64,000 nucleotides of DNA, taken from contig CAJNDS010000202.1 of NCBI GenBank assembly GCA_905221605.1, positions 954,404 to 1,018,403 of the forward strand, in the 5' to 3' direction. The notes under the pieces were generated by a model that saw only the letters and a list, made by a program, of their open reading frames with translations, was not told the origin of the DNA and ran no database searches. The stretch comes from Symbiodinium natans. Lineage: Eukaryota > Sar > Dinophyceae > Suessiales > Symbiodiniaceae. Position 1 is the first letter of the stretch; each line of letters opens with the position of its first letter. Below, piece by piece: positions 1 through 13,100 of the stretch. Both the position numbers and the translations under genes were made by a program.

Positions 1-300
1 GCTGCTGTTCGTGGGTGAACGCGTGCTTCAGCACAGGATAATGAGTGGACATTTCACTTCATTGACAACGGTCTCCTGGCAGGCAGTGTCGTACATGCTG
101 CTGCTGTGTGTCAGAAGCACCAACATGTTTCTTTCTGACGTCTCACAACACTTCACCAAAACGTCTTCCAAAGCTGCCGCTACTGAGGACTTTCCCCAAT
201 CAACTCAGAGACCATCCTGGGCTTTGTCCTCATCTCCTCTACAACTACGACCACCGCACCATTCCTCCGGGCGGCGCTTTTCGCTACCACCAGGGACATA

Positions 301-690
301 TTGACCACTGACGTTTGCCTGAGCTTCGAAGTTGAAGAGGAGATCCTCGAGCGACCGTCTCTACGCATGTATATGCCAGAAGGCTTTCGAAGCACTGGCG
401 GCTCCTGTGGATATGAAGCCAACGTAACGCAATTTCCCGATTGCAGCGGCAACATGTTCCTGGCGGCATCTGACATCTCTTGCGAGGAAGGCTTTGACCC
501 CCGGCAACTTCGATACTATTTGCACTTCGACACCACAGGCGATGCGAATAGCTCCTCTGGCTTCGCCTTTCAATTCCAGGTCAAAGCCCCTCGAACATCT
601 CCGGAACCAAACACATGGAGCTTGACACTGGAGACCCAGAAGGCTGCTTATCTCTACAAACTCAAGTCGTTTTCTTGGATGGCAGGCTGG
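301..690 (+). CDS. Exon candidate: extracellular beta-sandwich-like segment
   Basis: An open frame encodes an acidic, Ser/Thr- and Cys-containing segment. Its pattern, a hydrophobic/polar alternation ending in SPEPNTWSLTLETQ, resembles the extracellular beta-sandwich stretches found before repeat regions in dinoflagellate surface proteins. That resemblance is from memory and unverified. The frame has no convincing start codon, so it is probably an internal exon. A GC-type donor is possible just after the ETQK codons, near 650. It lies upstream of the cysteine-module gene on the same strand and may be its 5' part. Between 710 and 1190 I see no coding signal. Confidence 0.35.
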
Positions 691-1189
691 GGGATGGGGA
701 GGTAGGCAAGCTTCTGTATTCGATCAAGCCTTAACTAATTGATTGGGCAAGGCCTGCTTAGCACGAACAGCTTGCAAACCCAAAACCTCTTCGAAGAGGT
801 GTGTGTGTGTGATCTCTGGCCGAGAATGAGACGGGCTCTTTCCCTTAAGACGTGCACTTTCGCGTTTGGCATCCGGCGGTGTTAGCTTAAGCTGCAGCGA
901 TATAAGAGCGACATAAGTTCGTAGTCCTCTTAAAAGGATCTGCGTGGTGTTTGTTGGGTGGGCTTGTCGCAGCTTGTTTTTTTAGGCAGATGCCGTGTAG
1001 TGAGATGAGAAACAAGTTGACAGAACCTGCTCAAATTCTAGAATTTGGCTAACAGCTAAGAAATCTGACGTAGCTTGCCAAGCCAAAGTGTGAGCATCGA
1101 AAAGGATTGATGAGTTCTGATGGCCTGGCCTTCAGGGCTGAGACGGGTGATGTCGGGCAGTACTTGTCCCTCCTGCCACCAACCTCTCT

Positions 1190-4100
1190 TTGAAGAAAGT
1201 GTATTCTTGTATTGGGCTGAGGCTTATGGCCGAGAGCGTGTCGCGGGCTTCGTGGTGGAGGATCTCTGTGCCTGGCCTAAGGACTCAGGGCTCTTATGTC
1301 ACAGAGATGGAAAACAGCCTGCACCGAGGTTCGTGCGTGTATCAGGGCCGGGTGCTCCCATATGATGTGATCTCACAATTTCCTGACGAGAATCCGGGAA
1401 TGCGGCTCAGCTTCATGGACTGTGCAGACGCAAGCAGCGGAATTGATGCAAACCGACAAGGTATGAAGACCTGCCAAACATCGGCATCTATGGCACAAGC
1501 TGCGCTGCCTGGGATTTTGTTCCGGGCACGCCCCACTATGGCTGCTCGGCCGTAGCAATTCTGACCTGTCACAGAACTTGCGGGTGCTTGTTTGACACTC
1601 CAGGCAACTGTTCGGTGGGCACAAACTGGTCAAGCCCTGTGTATAGCTGGTGCCAGCTACCTTGGCAGCCCGTCTGCAGTCAAAACCCGCAGTATCTCAC
1701 AAGCTTTACAGCCGTGGCGCTTGAAGGAAGTTCGACCGAGGTGCTATGTGGACAGCGATTGCGGTAGCGGAATGTCATCAAGCTTGTTCAATGGATCAGA
1801 TATGCACTACAGCTATGATGCATGTGGTCGGGCACCAGATTGCTACAACCACTTCGATGACCCACGCTGCCCGTACGATCCCACAGGCACAGAATCCTTC
1901 GCCGTGCACAAAGGAGATGGTTGCGAATGTTTATACCATGGCGCAACTCTGCCAGAGAGCGTGTACACCGGGTACCCTTTGAACCATCCTGGGCTCTATA
2001 CGACACTCAATTTACGGCATAGTCATGCAAAGCAAAAGCTGCTGTGTTTGCAGGCCCTTTTCGCTGGTTTTGGTTGCTTTAAGCCGTTCTTTGCTAGCCA
2101 CCGAGGAACTTGACCTACATCAGCGTCTATGGCACTACTTGCGCAGCATGGGACCAGATGCCGGAGACTCCGGGAGCATCATATTGCACCAACAACGCTG
2201 ACTGGTGCCACTCGCAGTTCAACTGGTGTCAACTTCCATGGTGCTTCGTCGGGGAAGGCTGTTCGAGCAGACTGGCAATGGAGGGTTTCGGGGGATCGGC
2301 GGCTGCATACTACAGCTACGACACTTGCCTGTCTGCGCCGGACTGCCGCACAATGCCGTTTGATGCTTCGTGTCCCTTCGATGCTTCAGATCTACACTGG
2401 GCAACAGCCGCAGATTGCCCGCTTGGTTGGTCAGACACTTGTCAGTGCACATATCAGGGGACGACACTGCCACCAGAAATGTACCTGAACTATCCTCTCG
2501 ACGAACCTGGCAAGTATGCGAAGCTAGCCAACATTGCCATTTACGGCACTTCTTGTGCCGCATGGGACTCTGTTCCTTCCACGCCAATGGCCAGCATGTG
2601 TGCTATGGGATCTGACTGGTCTACTGTAGAAAACAACTGGTGCCACGTCCCATGGTGCTATGTGAGCCCAGGATGTGCATCTGCTGTTGCGTCGACAGTG
2701 TTTAATGGTTCCACCGTGATGCACTACAGCTATGATGCGTGCGGAAATGCGCCAGACTGCTACAACAACTTTGCTGGTGATCCTCGTTGTCCTTATGACC
2801 CAAGTGGCGATGGCACATTCGCTGTGCACAAGGGTCAAGGATGTGAATGCACTTTTCAAGGTGCCGAGTTGCCATGGGAACTGTATCTGCAGTATCCGAA
2901 TGACCATCCGGGCATGTATGCGAACTTGACCTACATCAGCGTCTATGGCACTACTTGCGCTGCATGGGACCAGATGCCGGAGACTCCGGGAGCATCATAT
3001 TGCACCAACAACGCTGACTGGTGCCACTCGCAGTTCAACTGGTGTCAACTTCCATGGTGCTTCGTCGGGGAAGGCTGTTCGAGCAGACTGGCAATGGAGG
3101 GTTTCGGGGGATCGGCGGCTGCATACTACAGCTACGACACTTGCCTGTCTGCGCCGGACTGCCGCACAATGCCGTTTGATGCTTCGTGTCCCTTCGATGC
3201 TTCAGATCTACACTGGGCAACAGCCGCAGATTGCCCGCTTGGTTGGTCAGACACTTGTCAGTGCACATATCAGGGGACGACACTGCCACCAGAAATGTAC
3301 CTGAACTATCCTCTCGACGAACCTGGCAAGTATGCGAAGCTAGCCAACATTGCCATTTACGGCACTTCTTGTGCCGCATGGGACTCTGTTCCTTCCACGC
3401 CAATGGCCAGCATGTGTGCTATGGGATCTGACTGGTCTACTGTAGAAAACAACTGGTGCCACGTCCCATGGTGCTATGTGAGCCCAGGATGTGCATCTGC
3501 TGTTGCGTCGACAGTGTTTAATGGTTCCACCGTGATGCACTACAGCTATGATGCGTGCGGAAATGCGCCAGACTGCTACAACAACTTTGCTGGTGATCCT
3601 CGTTGTCCTTATGACCCAAGTGGCGATGGCACATTCGCTGTGCACAAGGGTCAAGGATGTGAATGCACTTTTCAAGGTGCCGAGTTGCCATGGGAACTGT
3701 ATCTGCAGTATCCGAATGACCATCCGGGCATGTATGCGAACTTGACCTACATCAGCGTCTATGGCACTACTTGCGCTGCATGGGACCAGATGCCGGAGAC
3801 TCCGGGAGCATCATATTGCACCAACAACGCTGACTGGTGCCACTCGCAGTTCAACTGGTGTCAACTTCCATGGTGCTTCGTCGGGGAAGGCTGTTCGAGC
3901 AGACTGGCAATGGAGGGTTTCGGGGGATCGGCGGCTGCATACTACAGCTACGACACTTGCCTGGCTGCGCCGGACTGCCGCACAATGCCGTTTGATGCTT
4001 CGTGTCCGTTCGATTCTAGAGATACCAATTGGCCAACTGCAGAAGACTGTCCAAACAGCTGGTCCGATGTATGCGAGTGTCAGTACCAGGGCACCATGCT

Positions 4101-7100
4101 GCCGCACGCTTTGGTCACTCAGTTTCCCATGCAAGATCCTGGTATGTATGCGCACATGCCCAACATCGGGGTGTATGGCACAAGCTGCGCTGCCTGGGAT
4201 CAGGTGCCTGGAACACCCCTTTCCAGCGGATGTGCTCCGGGTTCTGACTGGTCGAAGCCTGAATTCAACTGGTGCCAACTTCCATGGTGCTACGTCAACA
4301 GCACGTGTGCCTCGAGGATCCCAACTCGAGTGTTCAATGGCTCCATGGCATACTACAGCTACGACACATGCGGCAACGCACCAGATTGTTACCATGATTT
4401 CGCGCAAGATCACCGGTGCCCATATGATCCGTATGGCAGCAAAAGCTACAAGGTTCACAAGGCTGATGGCTGCGAGTGCCTGTTCCATGGCCAGGAGCTT
4501 CCTGATGAGGTCTTCGCCCTGGACACAATGGATGACTCGGACACTTCCGAAGTGTTTGGTAATGTATCTTATGCCCGCATCTATGGGACCACCTGCGCTG
4601 CCTGGGATCAGATGCCTGAGAGCCCATGGGCCCAGTACTGCCCGCGCCATGCAGACTGGTGCCACAGCGAGCACAACTGGTGCCAGCTGCCATGGTGCTA
4701 TGTCTCTGAGTCCTGTGAATCAAAGCTGAACAGCACTATATTCGACAATGTATCTGTTTCTTTCTACAGCTATGATACCTGCCTGGACACCCCAAACTGC
4801 CGCGCAATGCCCTTTGATGCTTCGTGTCCGTTCGATTCTAGAGACACCAATTGGCCAACTGCGAGGGAGTGTACCGAAAGCTGGTCCGATTCCTGTGAAT
4901 GTCAGTACCAAGGCTCCATGCTGCCACAGGCTTGGTTTACGCACTTTCCCGCAGGAGAGCCAGGGAAGTTCATCGGCATGCCTAACATCGCAGTGTATGG
5001 CACAAGCTGCGCTGCCTGGGATCAGGTGCCAGGGACGCCTCTTTCAGGCAGATGTGCTCCGGGATCTGACTGGTCGAGTCCTGAATTCAACTGGTGCCAG
5101 CTTCCTTGGTGCTACGTCAGCCCGCATTGCCCCTCACGGATTCCCACTCGGGTCTTCAATGGCTCCATGGCATACTACAGCTATGATGCCTGCGGCAACG
5201 CGCCAGACTGTTACAGCTATTTCCACCGTGATCATCGATGTCCTTATGATCCGTACAGTGGTAAGACTTACAAGATTCACAAGAATGGCGAGTGCGACTG
5301 CTTGTTTCATGGCTCACTTCTGTGGCACACCACATACAGCCTGCATCCGATAACTGAGGCGGGCAAATATGCAAACCTGAGCCGCATCAGCATCTATGGC
5401 ACTACTTGCGCTGCATGGGATCAGATGCCTGAGACTCCATGGGCCCAGTACTGCCCGCGCAATGCGGACTGGTGCCACAGCCACTACAACTGGTGCCAGC
5501 TGCCATGGTGCTACGTTTCTGAGGCATGTCCCAGCCGACTGCGCAGTACTGTGTTCGATGATGCCTCCACTGCCTTCTACAGCTACGACACCTGTTCGGA
5601 CACGCCCAACTGCCGCACAATGCCGTTTGATGCTTCGTGTCCGTTCGATTCTAGAGATACCAATTGGCCAACTGCAGAAGACTGTCCAAACAGCTGGTCC
5701 GATGTATGCGAGTGCCAGTACCAAGGCACCATGCTGCCGCAGGCTTTGTTCATGCAGTTTCCCATGCAAAATCCTGGTATGTATGCGCATATGCCCAACA
5801 TCGGGGTGTATGGCACAAGCTGCGCTGCGTGGGATCAGGTGCCAGGAACACCCCTTTCCAGCGGATGTGCTCCGGGTTCTGACTGGTCGAAGCCTGAATT
5901 CAACTGGTGCCAACTTCCATGGTGCTACGTCAACAGCACGTGTGCCTCGAGGATCCCAACTCGAGTGTTCAATGGCTCCATGGCATACTACAGTTACGAC
6001 TCATGCGGCAGTGCACCAGACTGCTACCATGATTTCGCGCAAGATCACCGGTGCCCATATGATCCGTATGGCAGCAAAAGCTACAAGGTTCACAAGGCTG
6101 ATGGCTGCGAGTGCCTGTTCCATGGGGCAGCTCTTCCTACTGATGTATACCTGTCTTATCCTAGCAATGAGCCGGGAAAATATGCAAACCTGAGCCACAT
6201 CAGCATCTATGGCACAACTTGTGCTGCATGGGATCAGATGCCTGAGACTCCATGGGCCCAGTACTGCCCGCGCAATGCGGACTGGTGCCACAGCCACTAC
6301 AACTGGTGCCAGCTGCCATGGTGCTACGTTTCTGAGGCATGTCCCAGTCGATTGACGAGTACTGTATTGAACGCTGCGTCCACCACATTCTTCAGCTATG
6401 AGACATGCCTGTCCGCACCAGACTGCCGTGCATCACCGTTCGATGCTTCCTGTCCCTTCGATTCCGGAGACACCAGCTGGTCGACGGCAGAAGACTGTCC
6501 AAACAGCTGGTCCGATGTATGCGAGTGCCAGTACCAAGGCACCATGCTGCCGCAGGCTTTGTTCATGCAGTTTCCCATGCAAAATCCTGGTATGTATGCG
6601 CATATGCCCAACATCGGGGTGTATGGCACAAGCTGCGCTGCGTGGGATCAGGTGCCAGGAACACCCCTTTCCAGCGGATGTGCTCCGGGTTCTGACTGGT
6701 CGAAGCCTGAATTCAACTGGTGCCAACTTCCATGGTGCTACGTCAACAGCACCTGTGCCTCGAGGATCCCAACTCGAGTGTTCAATGGCTCCATGGCATA
6801 CTACAGTTACGACTCATGCGGCAATGCACCAGACTGCTACCATGATTTCGCGCAAGATCACCGGTGCCCATATGATCCGTATGGCAGCAAAAGCTACAAG
6901 GTTCACAAGGCTGATGGCTGCGAGTGCCTGTTCCATGGGGCAGCTCTTCCTACTGATGTATACCTGTCTTATCCTAGCAATGAGCCGGGAAAATATGCAA
7001 ACCTGAGCCACATCAGCATCTATGGCACTACTTGTGCTGCATGGGATCAGATGCCTGAGACTCCATGGGCCCAGTACTGCCCGCGCAATGCGGACTGGTG

Positions 7101-10100
7101 CCACAGCGACTACAACTGGTGCCAGCTACCTTGGTGCTTCGTTAGTGAGAGATGTGAGAGTCGGGTGGTCAGCAGGGTGTTCGATGGGTCAGCGGTGGCT
7201 TTTCTCAGCTATGACACATGCCTTTCGAGTCCAGATTGCTTCTCAGTGCCATATGAAGATGATTGCCCTTTTGATTGGACCCAGAGCAGCTGGAGCACTC
7301 CTGCACAGTGTCCCTATGATTGGTCCGACGTTTGCGATTGCATATACCAGGGCAACAGGCTTCCTTCGGAACTCGTCAGGAATTTCCCCTCGGCATTTCC
7401 GGGCAAGTTCAAGGACTACCGTAACATTGAAACTTGGATGAATTGCCCTACAGGATTTGCTTCAGTTAGCGCAGGGTAATCGACGTTGGCTTGACCACTG
7501 TAGAGATTCTCTTGCAGCTTCTGAGGCAGCATATGGCACCACATGCGCAGCTTGGGATCAGGCCCCCTGACCCGACCGGACTTGAACGAGTTTAAGTTTG
7601 TTCAAGAGGCAGCCTGTCAGCTTCCCTCGTGAGGTGCCACATACGCCGTTGTACGCCCACTGCAAGCCTGGATCGAATTGGAGCGAGCAGGAGTACAACT
7701 GGTGCCAGCTGCCTTGGTGCTATGTGCCTTGGATCCAATCTTGAGGCGAAGTCGAGCCGTCCAGATTCCATTGCTGAGGCAACTCGGCAACTAGGTGCAC
7801 TGAACACGATCAAACATGCACTGAGGTTGGCCCAGCGTGCCCAACCAGACTAAAGACGCAGCTCTTCGCCGGGTCAAGCACCACATATTTCAGACGCCCA
7901 GACGCAGATAAGAACGGGGCGTTGCTGAGTCAAGCTGGCTTCCACCTGCAGCATTCTTGAACCCAACTTGGATGGAGGTTATGATGCATGCGGGAATGCA
8001 CCGGACTGCTACCACGACTTCGAGAGCCCTCGCTGTCCTTATGATCCTTACAGCACACTGTCCCGGCGCTCAGGGTTGCAAGAGCGGCAGGTCCGGCAGG
8101 TTCTTCTTGACTGCACTGGGTGCTCATCATGCTGAGATATGCTGAGTGTTCTTCGAGGTCCTACAAGATTCACAAAGGCAACGGGTGCGAATGCATCTAC
8201 CAAGGGAATCTGCTGCTCTGAGCTAATCGAACACCGCTCACGTCCACTCAGCATCAATCGTCAATCGAACCCCTCAAAAACTCCAAGGCTTCCGAGCTAC
8301 GTCTACCAGAATTTCCCACTTAGCCAGCGTGGCCCCTTGGCGGGAACGAGCGGAGACAAACGAGACACAGATGCTGGCTTGCACGATGTAAGCGGCGTTC
8401 AATGCCAACTTTCTGTGCTCGTAGGACGATATGCCAACTTGACGCGCAGCTGCAGTTTAAAGTCTTGGACCTTAGGGCTACTATGTAGGTTTAATTTCTG
8501 GGACCCTTGGTTCTGAAGAATTCGTCGCAAGCGGCTGCTTGCGGCTTCATGGACTGAAGAGCTCCGCGTTCCTTCGCCCAGCCGCGTAGCCATCCCTGAT
8601 GCTACGTGCGCAGCAAAAGCTAAGGACAGCAATTGGAATCTATGGCACAACGTGTGCTGCATGGGACCAGATGCCAGAAACGCCGTTGGCGAACCACTGT
8701 CCTCCCGACGCTGCAACTTTCCTGAAACAGCCAGCGAGCAGAGCAGCGACTCGCTACCTGTAGCGGTCAATCCAAACATTTATGTACATAATGTAACCTA
8801 ATAAAAAAAATATATATATATATATATTATAATATACATAGAAATACATATACATATATGCATATATATATATAGCCAAAATCATACCGTGTGTGCATGT
8901 GCATTCAATACTCTAGTACATACGAACAACCCCAAGCCCTTCTGGAGCCCAGGACTGGTGCCTCTCCAGCTACAACTGGTGCCAACTGCCTTGGTGTTGC
9001 CCGGCACCGTGCGAAGCTGTGAGAGAGCCCCGACTTTTTTCCCATTTCCCTCATTGTGCATCTTGGATCGGTCTTGACTTTCGGATTGAGACACTTACCG
9101 TGCGAGCTAGTCGCAGCAGTCAGGCTACGTGTCTTCGGACTGCTCCAGCAAGCTTCGGACAAGTGTTCTGAATGCAAGATGGAGTTGCGATAGCGTTATT
9201 TGTGCTGGTGCAGATGCTGGCACGAGACGGCTACATAGATAGCGAGCTGTGACTAAGGCTGCGTTCGCAGCGTGTAGAAGGATTCATTTCGCAGAAGTGA
9301 CGCCTGACACGAAAGGCCTGTTTGATGGTTTTCTTGAGATGTATTACAGCTACGACACCTGCTTGTCCACACCAGATTGCTGCTGGGCTGCACTGAACCA
9401 TCGCCACGATGTCTTGGCTTCTGCTTTGCATTTTCAAGAGCGGACGAGTGCATGGCGCTGGGGTGATCCTGGGTCAGGCTACACTGACCCTTTTGATGAT
9501 CGGTGCCCGTTCGACCGCAAAGATACAGCCTGGTCAACGGCGAGTGATTGCGAGGACTACAACAATGAGGTGCGTTTCGATGGGCGTCCTGGCAGCACAA
9601 TCCGTGTGCTTGTGACGCTTGCACTTCCTCTCGGGCTGTTGCTGCACCTTGCCTGCGCCCGAAGCTAAGGTGGAAGGATGTGTTGCTAAACTGCACTTAA
9701 GCTGCTTTTCCTGAAGCTCCGAGAACCTTGGAGAACCCCGGGCATCCTGAGCAGAACGAGTGAGTGGCTAGTGCTGACCGAGGTGCCGGTGTGAGTACCA
9801 GGGAACCTTGCTGCCAGAAGAGCTCTACACCAGCTATCCGCTTGAGGTGGGAACGTTGCAACAGCGGACGTAGTTGCTTTGAATATCTGCTTTTAGCAGA
9901 TGTTCGAGCTCAAATCTTGGACAATGTTGTTTTTGAACACTTGTCAGATGCCAGTGTGCCTGGGACGCACATGCAGTTGAGACGAGCATCGTCCCTGCCA
10001 GGCACCAGGCACATTCTCCCGCCTTCCCAACATCGGCGTGTATGGAACGTCTTGTGCTGCGTGGGACTACATGCCCGGCACACCAATGGCTACACATTGC

Positions 10101-13100
10101 CCACCCCACTCTAACTGGTCGAACTCTGACACTAACTGGTGCCAGCTGCCCTGGTGCTACGTGAGCAAAGAATGTGTCTACAAGATTCCCAGCCGCGTCT
10201 TCAATGGTTCCACGGCGTATTTCAGCTACGAAATCTGTGGCAAGACCCCAGATTGCGACAGCAACTATGTAGCCGATGCCCGGTGTCCATACGATCCGCA
10301 TGGCACGAAATCCTACACACTGCACAAGGGTGAGGGGTGCGAATGCTTGTATCACGGAGGAGAGCTACCATCGCATGTCTACCAAAGCTACCCGATGGAA
10401 CAGCCAGGAAAGTATGCGAACCTTACGTACGTCAAGCTGTATGGCACAAGCTGCGCGGCCTGGGATCAGGTGCCAGAGACGCCCTGGTTTGAATACTGCC
10501 CTGTGGGTAGCGACTGGTGCAGTTCTGCCAGCAACTGGTGTCAGCTGCCTTGGTGTTACGTTGGTGGCAACTGTGCGAGTAGAGTCGCTAGTACAGTCTT
10601 TGCAGGTTCCGAGGCGGCTTTCCACAGCTATGACACCTGCCTATCGACCCCCGACTGCCGCAGCTTCCCATTCGACTTGGCTTGCCCGTTTGACCGTATG
10701 GACAATGACTGGTCGACACCACAAGATTGTCCAGACAGATGGTCTGATGTGTGTGAGTGTGTATTTCAAGGAACTACCTTGCCGCCAGACCTGTATGCCA
10801 ACTATCCAGTCGAGGAGCCTGGAAAGTACCGCAATCTACCAAACATAGCCGTCTATGGCACTTCGTGTGCTGCTTGGGATCAAATTCCGGGCACCCCCGT
10901 GGCCGAGTGGTGTCCGCCAGGCTCACAGTGGATGGATTCCCAGTTCAACTGGTGCCAGCTTCCCTGGTGTTACGTGAGCTCCAGCTGTGCTTCGAGGAGA
11001 CCAAGTTTAGTCTTCAATGGCTCTAACACGACGTTCTTCAGCTATGATTCGTGTGGCAATGCACCTGACTGCTACAACCAGTTCGATACTGACCCACGAT
11101 GCCCGTACGACCCTTACGGAAGTCAGACATTTGTTCTGCACAAAAGTATGGACTGTGAATGCCTCTACCATGGCAGGGAGTTGCCTCCCGCTTTGTGGCA
11201 GGACTTCCCGAGCTTAGATCCCGGAAAGTTTGCAGGCATGCCGCACGTCAGAGTCTATGGCACGTCCTGCGCGGCGTGGGACCAGATCCCTGGCACACCG
11301 TGGGCTCAGTATTGCCCACAGGAGGCAGATTGGTGCCTTTCGCAGAATAACTGGTGCCAGTTACCCTGGTGCTATGTGGGAGAAAAGTGTTCAACTCGCA
11401 TGGCTGGCAAAGTCTTCGAAGGAGCTATGACTTTTTTCAGCTATGACACCTGCCTCTCCACACCACAGTGCTATGAAGATTCTCCATTTGATGAGTCTTG
11501 CCCCTTCGACATGACTCATTTTGGTTGGTCCACTCCAGCAGCCTGCACCGATGGATGGTCTGATGTTTGTGCTTGCATCTATCAAGGTTCAACCCTGCCA
11601 GAGCCACTTTACCTTAATTTCCCTCGGCAAGATCCTGGAAGGTATGCCCACTTGGCCAACGTGGCTGTGTACGGCACAAGCTGTGCGACCTGGGACAAGA
11701 TGCCAGAGACTCCATTTGCAAGCTTTTGCCCCCTAGGGTCCGATTGGAAGAGCTCTGCTTATAACTGGTGCAATCTTCCGTGGTGCTATGTCGGCAGCAC
11801 GTGCCCGACGCGCCACTTCTCTGCTGTGTTCAATGGCTCCCGGACTGCATGGTACAGCTATGACACGTGTGGGAACACGCCGAACTGCTATGCCGACTTT
11901 GCGACAGACGAGCGGTGCCCGTACGATCCGGCTGGAACCGGCCTGTACACCCTGCACAAGGGTTATGGTTGCGAATGTTTGTATGATGGAAGTGAGCTAC
12001 CATCGCATGTGTACCAAAGCTACCCGCTGGAACAGCCAGGAAAGTATGCGAACCTTACGTACATCAAGCTGTATGGCACAAGCTGCGCGGCCTGGGATCA
12101 GGTGCCAGAGACGCCCTGGTTTGAATACTGCCCTGTGGGTAGTGACTGGTGCAGTTCTGCCAGCAACTGGTGCCAGCTGCCTTGGTGTTATGTTGGGGGC
12201 AACTGTTCGAGTCGAGTTGCTAGTACGGTCTTTGCAGGTTCCGAGGTGGCTTTCCACAGCTATGACACCTGCCTATCGACCCCCGACTGCCGCACCATTC
12301 CCTATGACTTGCCTTGTCCTTTTGATGCGAAGTTTTCCGCGTGGTCGACGGCTGCTGATTGTCGTGACGGGTGGTCGGACATCTGCGAGTGCAAATTCCA
12401 GGGCACTGTCTTGCCAGCTTCAACTTACATGAACTACCCGATTCAAGACCCTGGAAGGTATGCAGACCTACCCCACATCGCTGCGTATGGCACTGCTTGC
12501 GCTGCATGGGACCAAGTTCCTGGCACGCCATTTGCGCCCATGTGCCCACCGGGCTCTGACTGGTCAAGTGCGGAGTACAACTGGTGCCAGCTACCCTGGT
12601 GCTACGTGGATTCGGATTGCGTCACCAGGCGCTCCACCAGTGTCTTTAATGGCACCACTATGTACTACAGCTATGATGCTTGCGGAAATGCTCCGGATTG
12701 CTACAATCACTTCACCACAGAAGATCGCTGTCCTTGGGACCCTTATCACATGAAGATGTACCGCCTGCACAAAGACAAGGGCTGTGAGTGTATTCATGCT
12801 GGACAAATGCTGCCTCTTGATGTAATTGAAAGGTACCCCATGAATGAGCCAGGCAAGTATGCAAATTTGAGTTTTATACGAATCTACGGGACAAGCTGCG
12901 GGTCCTGGGACACCTTGCCAGCTGGTCCCCTGAGTGACTACTGCCTTCCGGGCTCAGACTGGTGCTCCACAGAGAGCAACTGGTGCCAGCTTCCATGGTG
13001 CTTCGTGGCTGCTTCATGCGCCACGAAAATCCGGAGCAGATTGCTTGATGGGCCTGGCACACAGTTCTACAGCTATGACACCTGTCTTTCCTCACCAGAC

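Noticed and set aside
2219-7104. Minus-strand and alternate-frame ORFs of 60-290 codons through the cysteine-module exons
   Set aside because: Shadows of the module repeats; they recur with the same 816-bp period and have no domain of their own.
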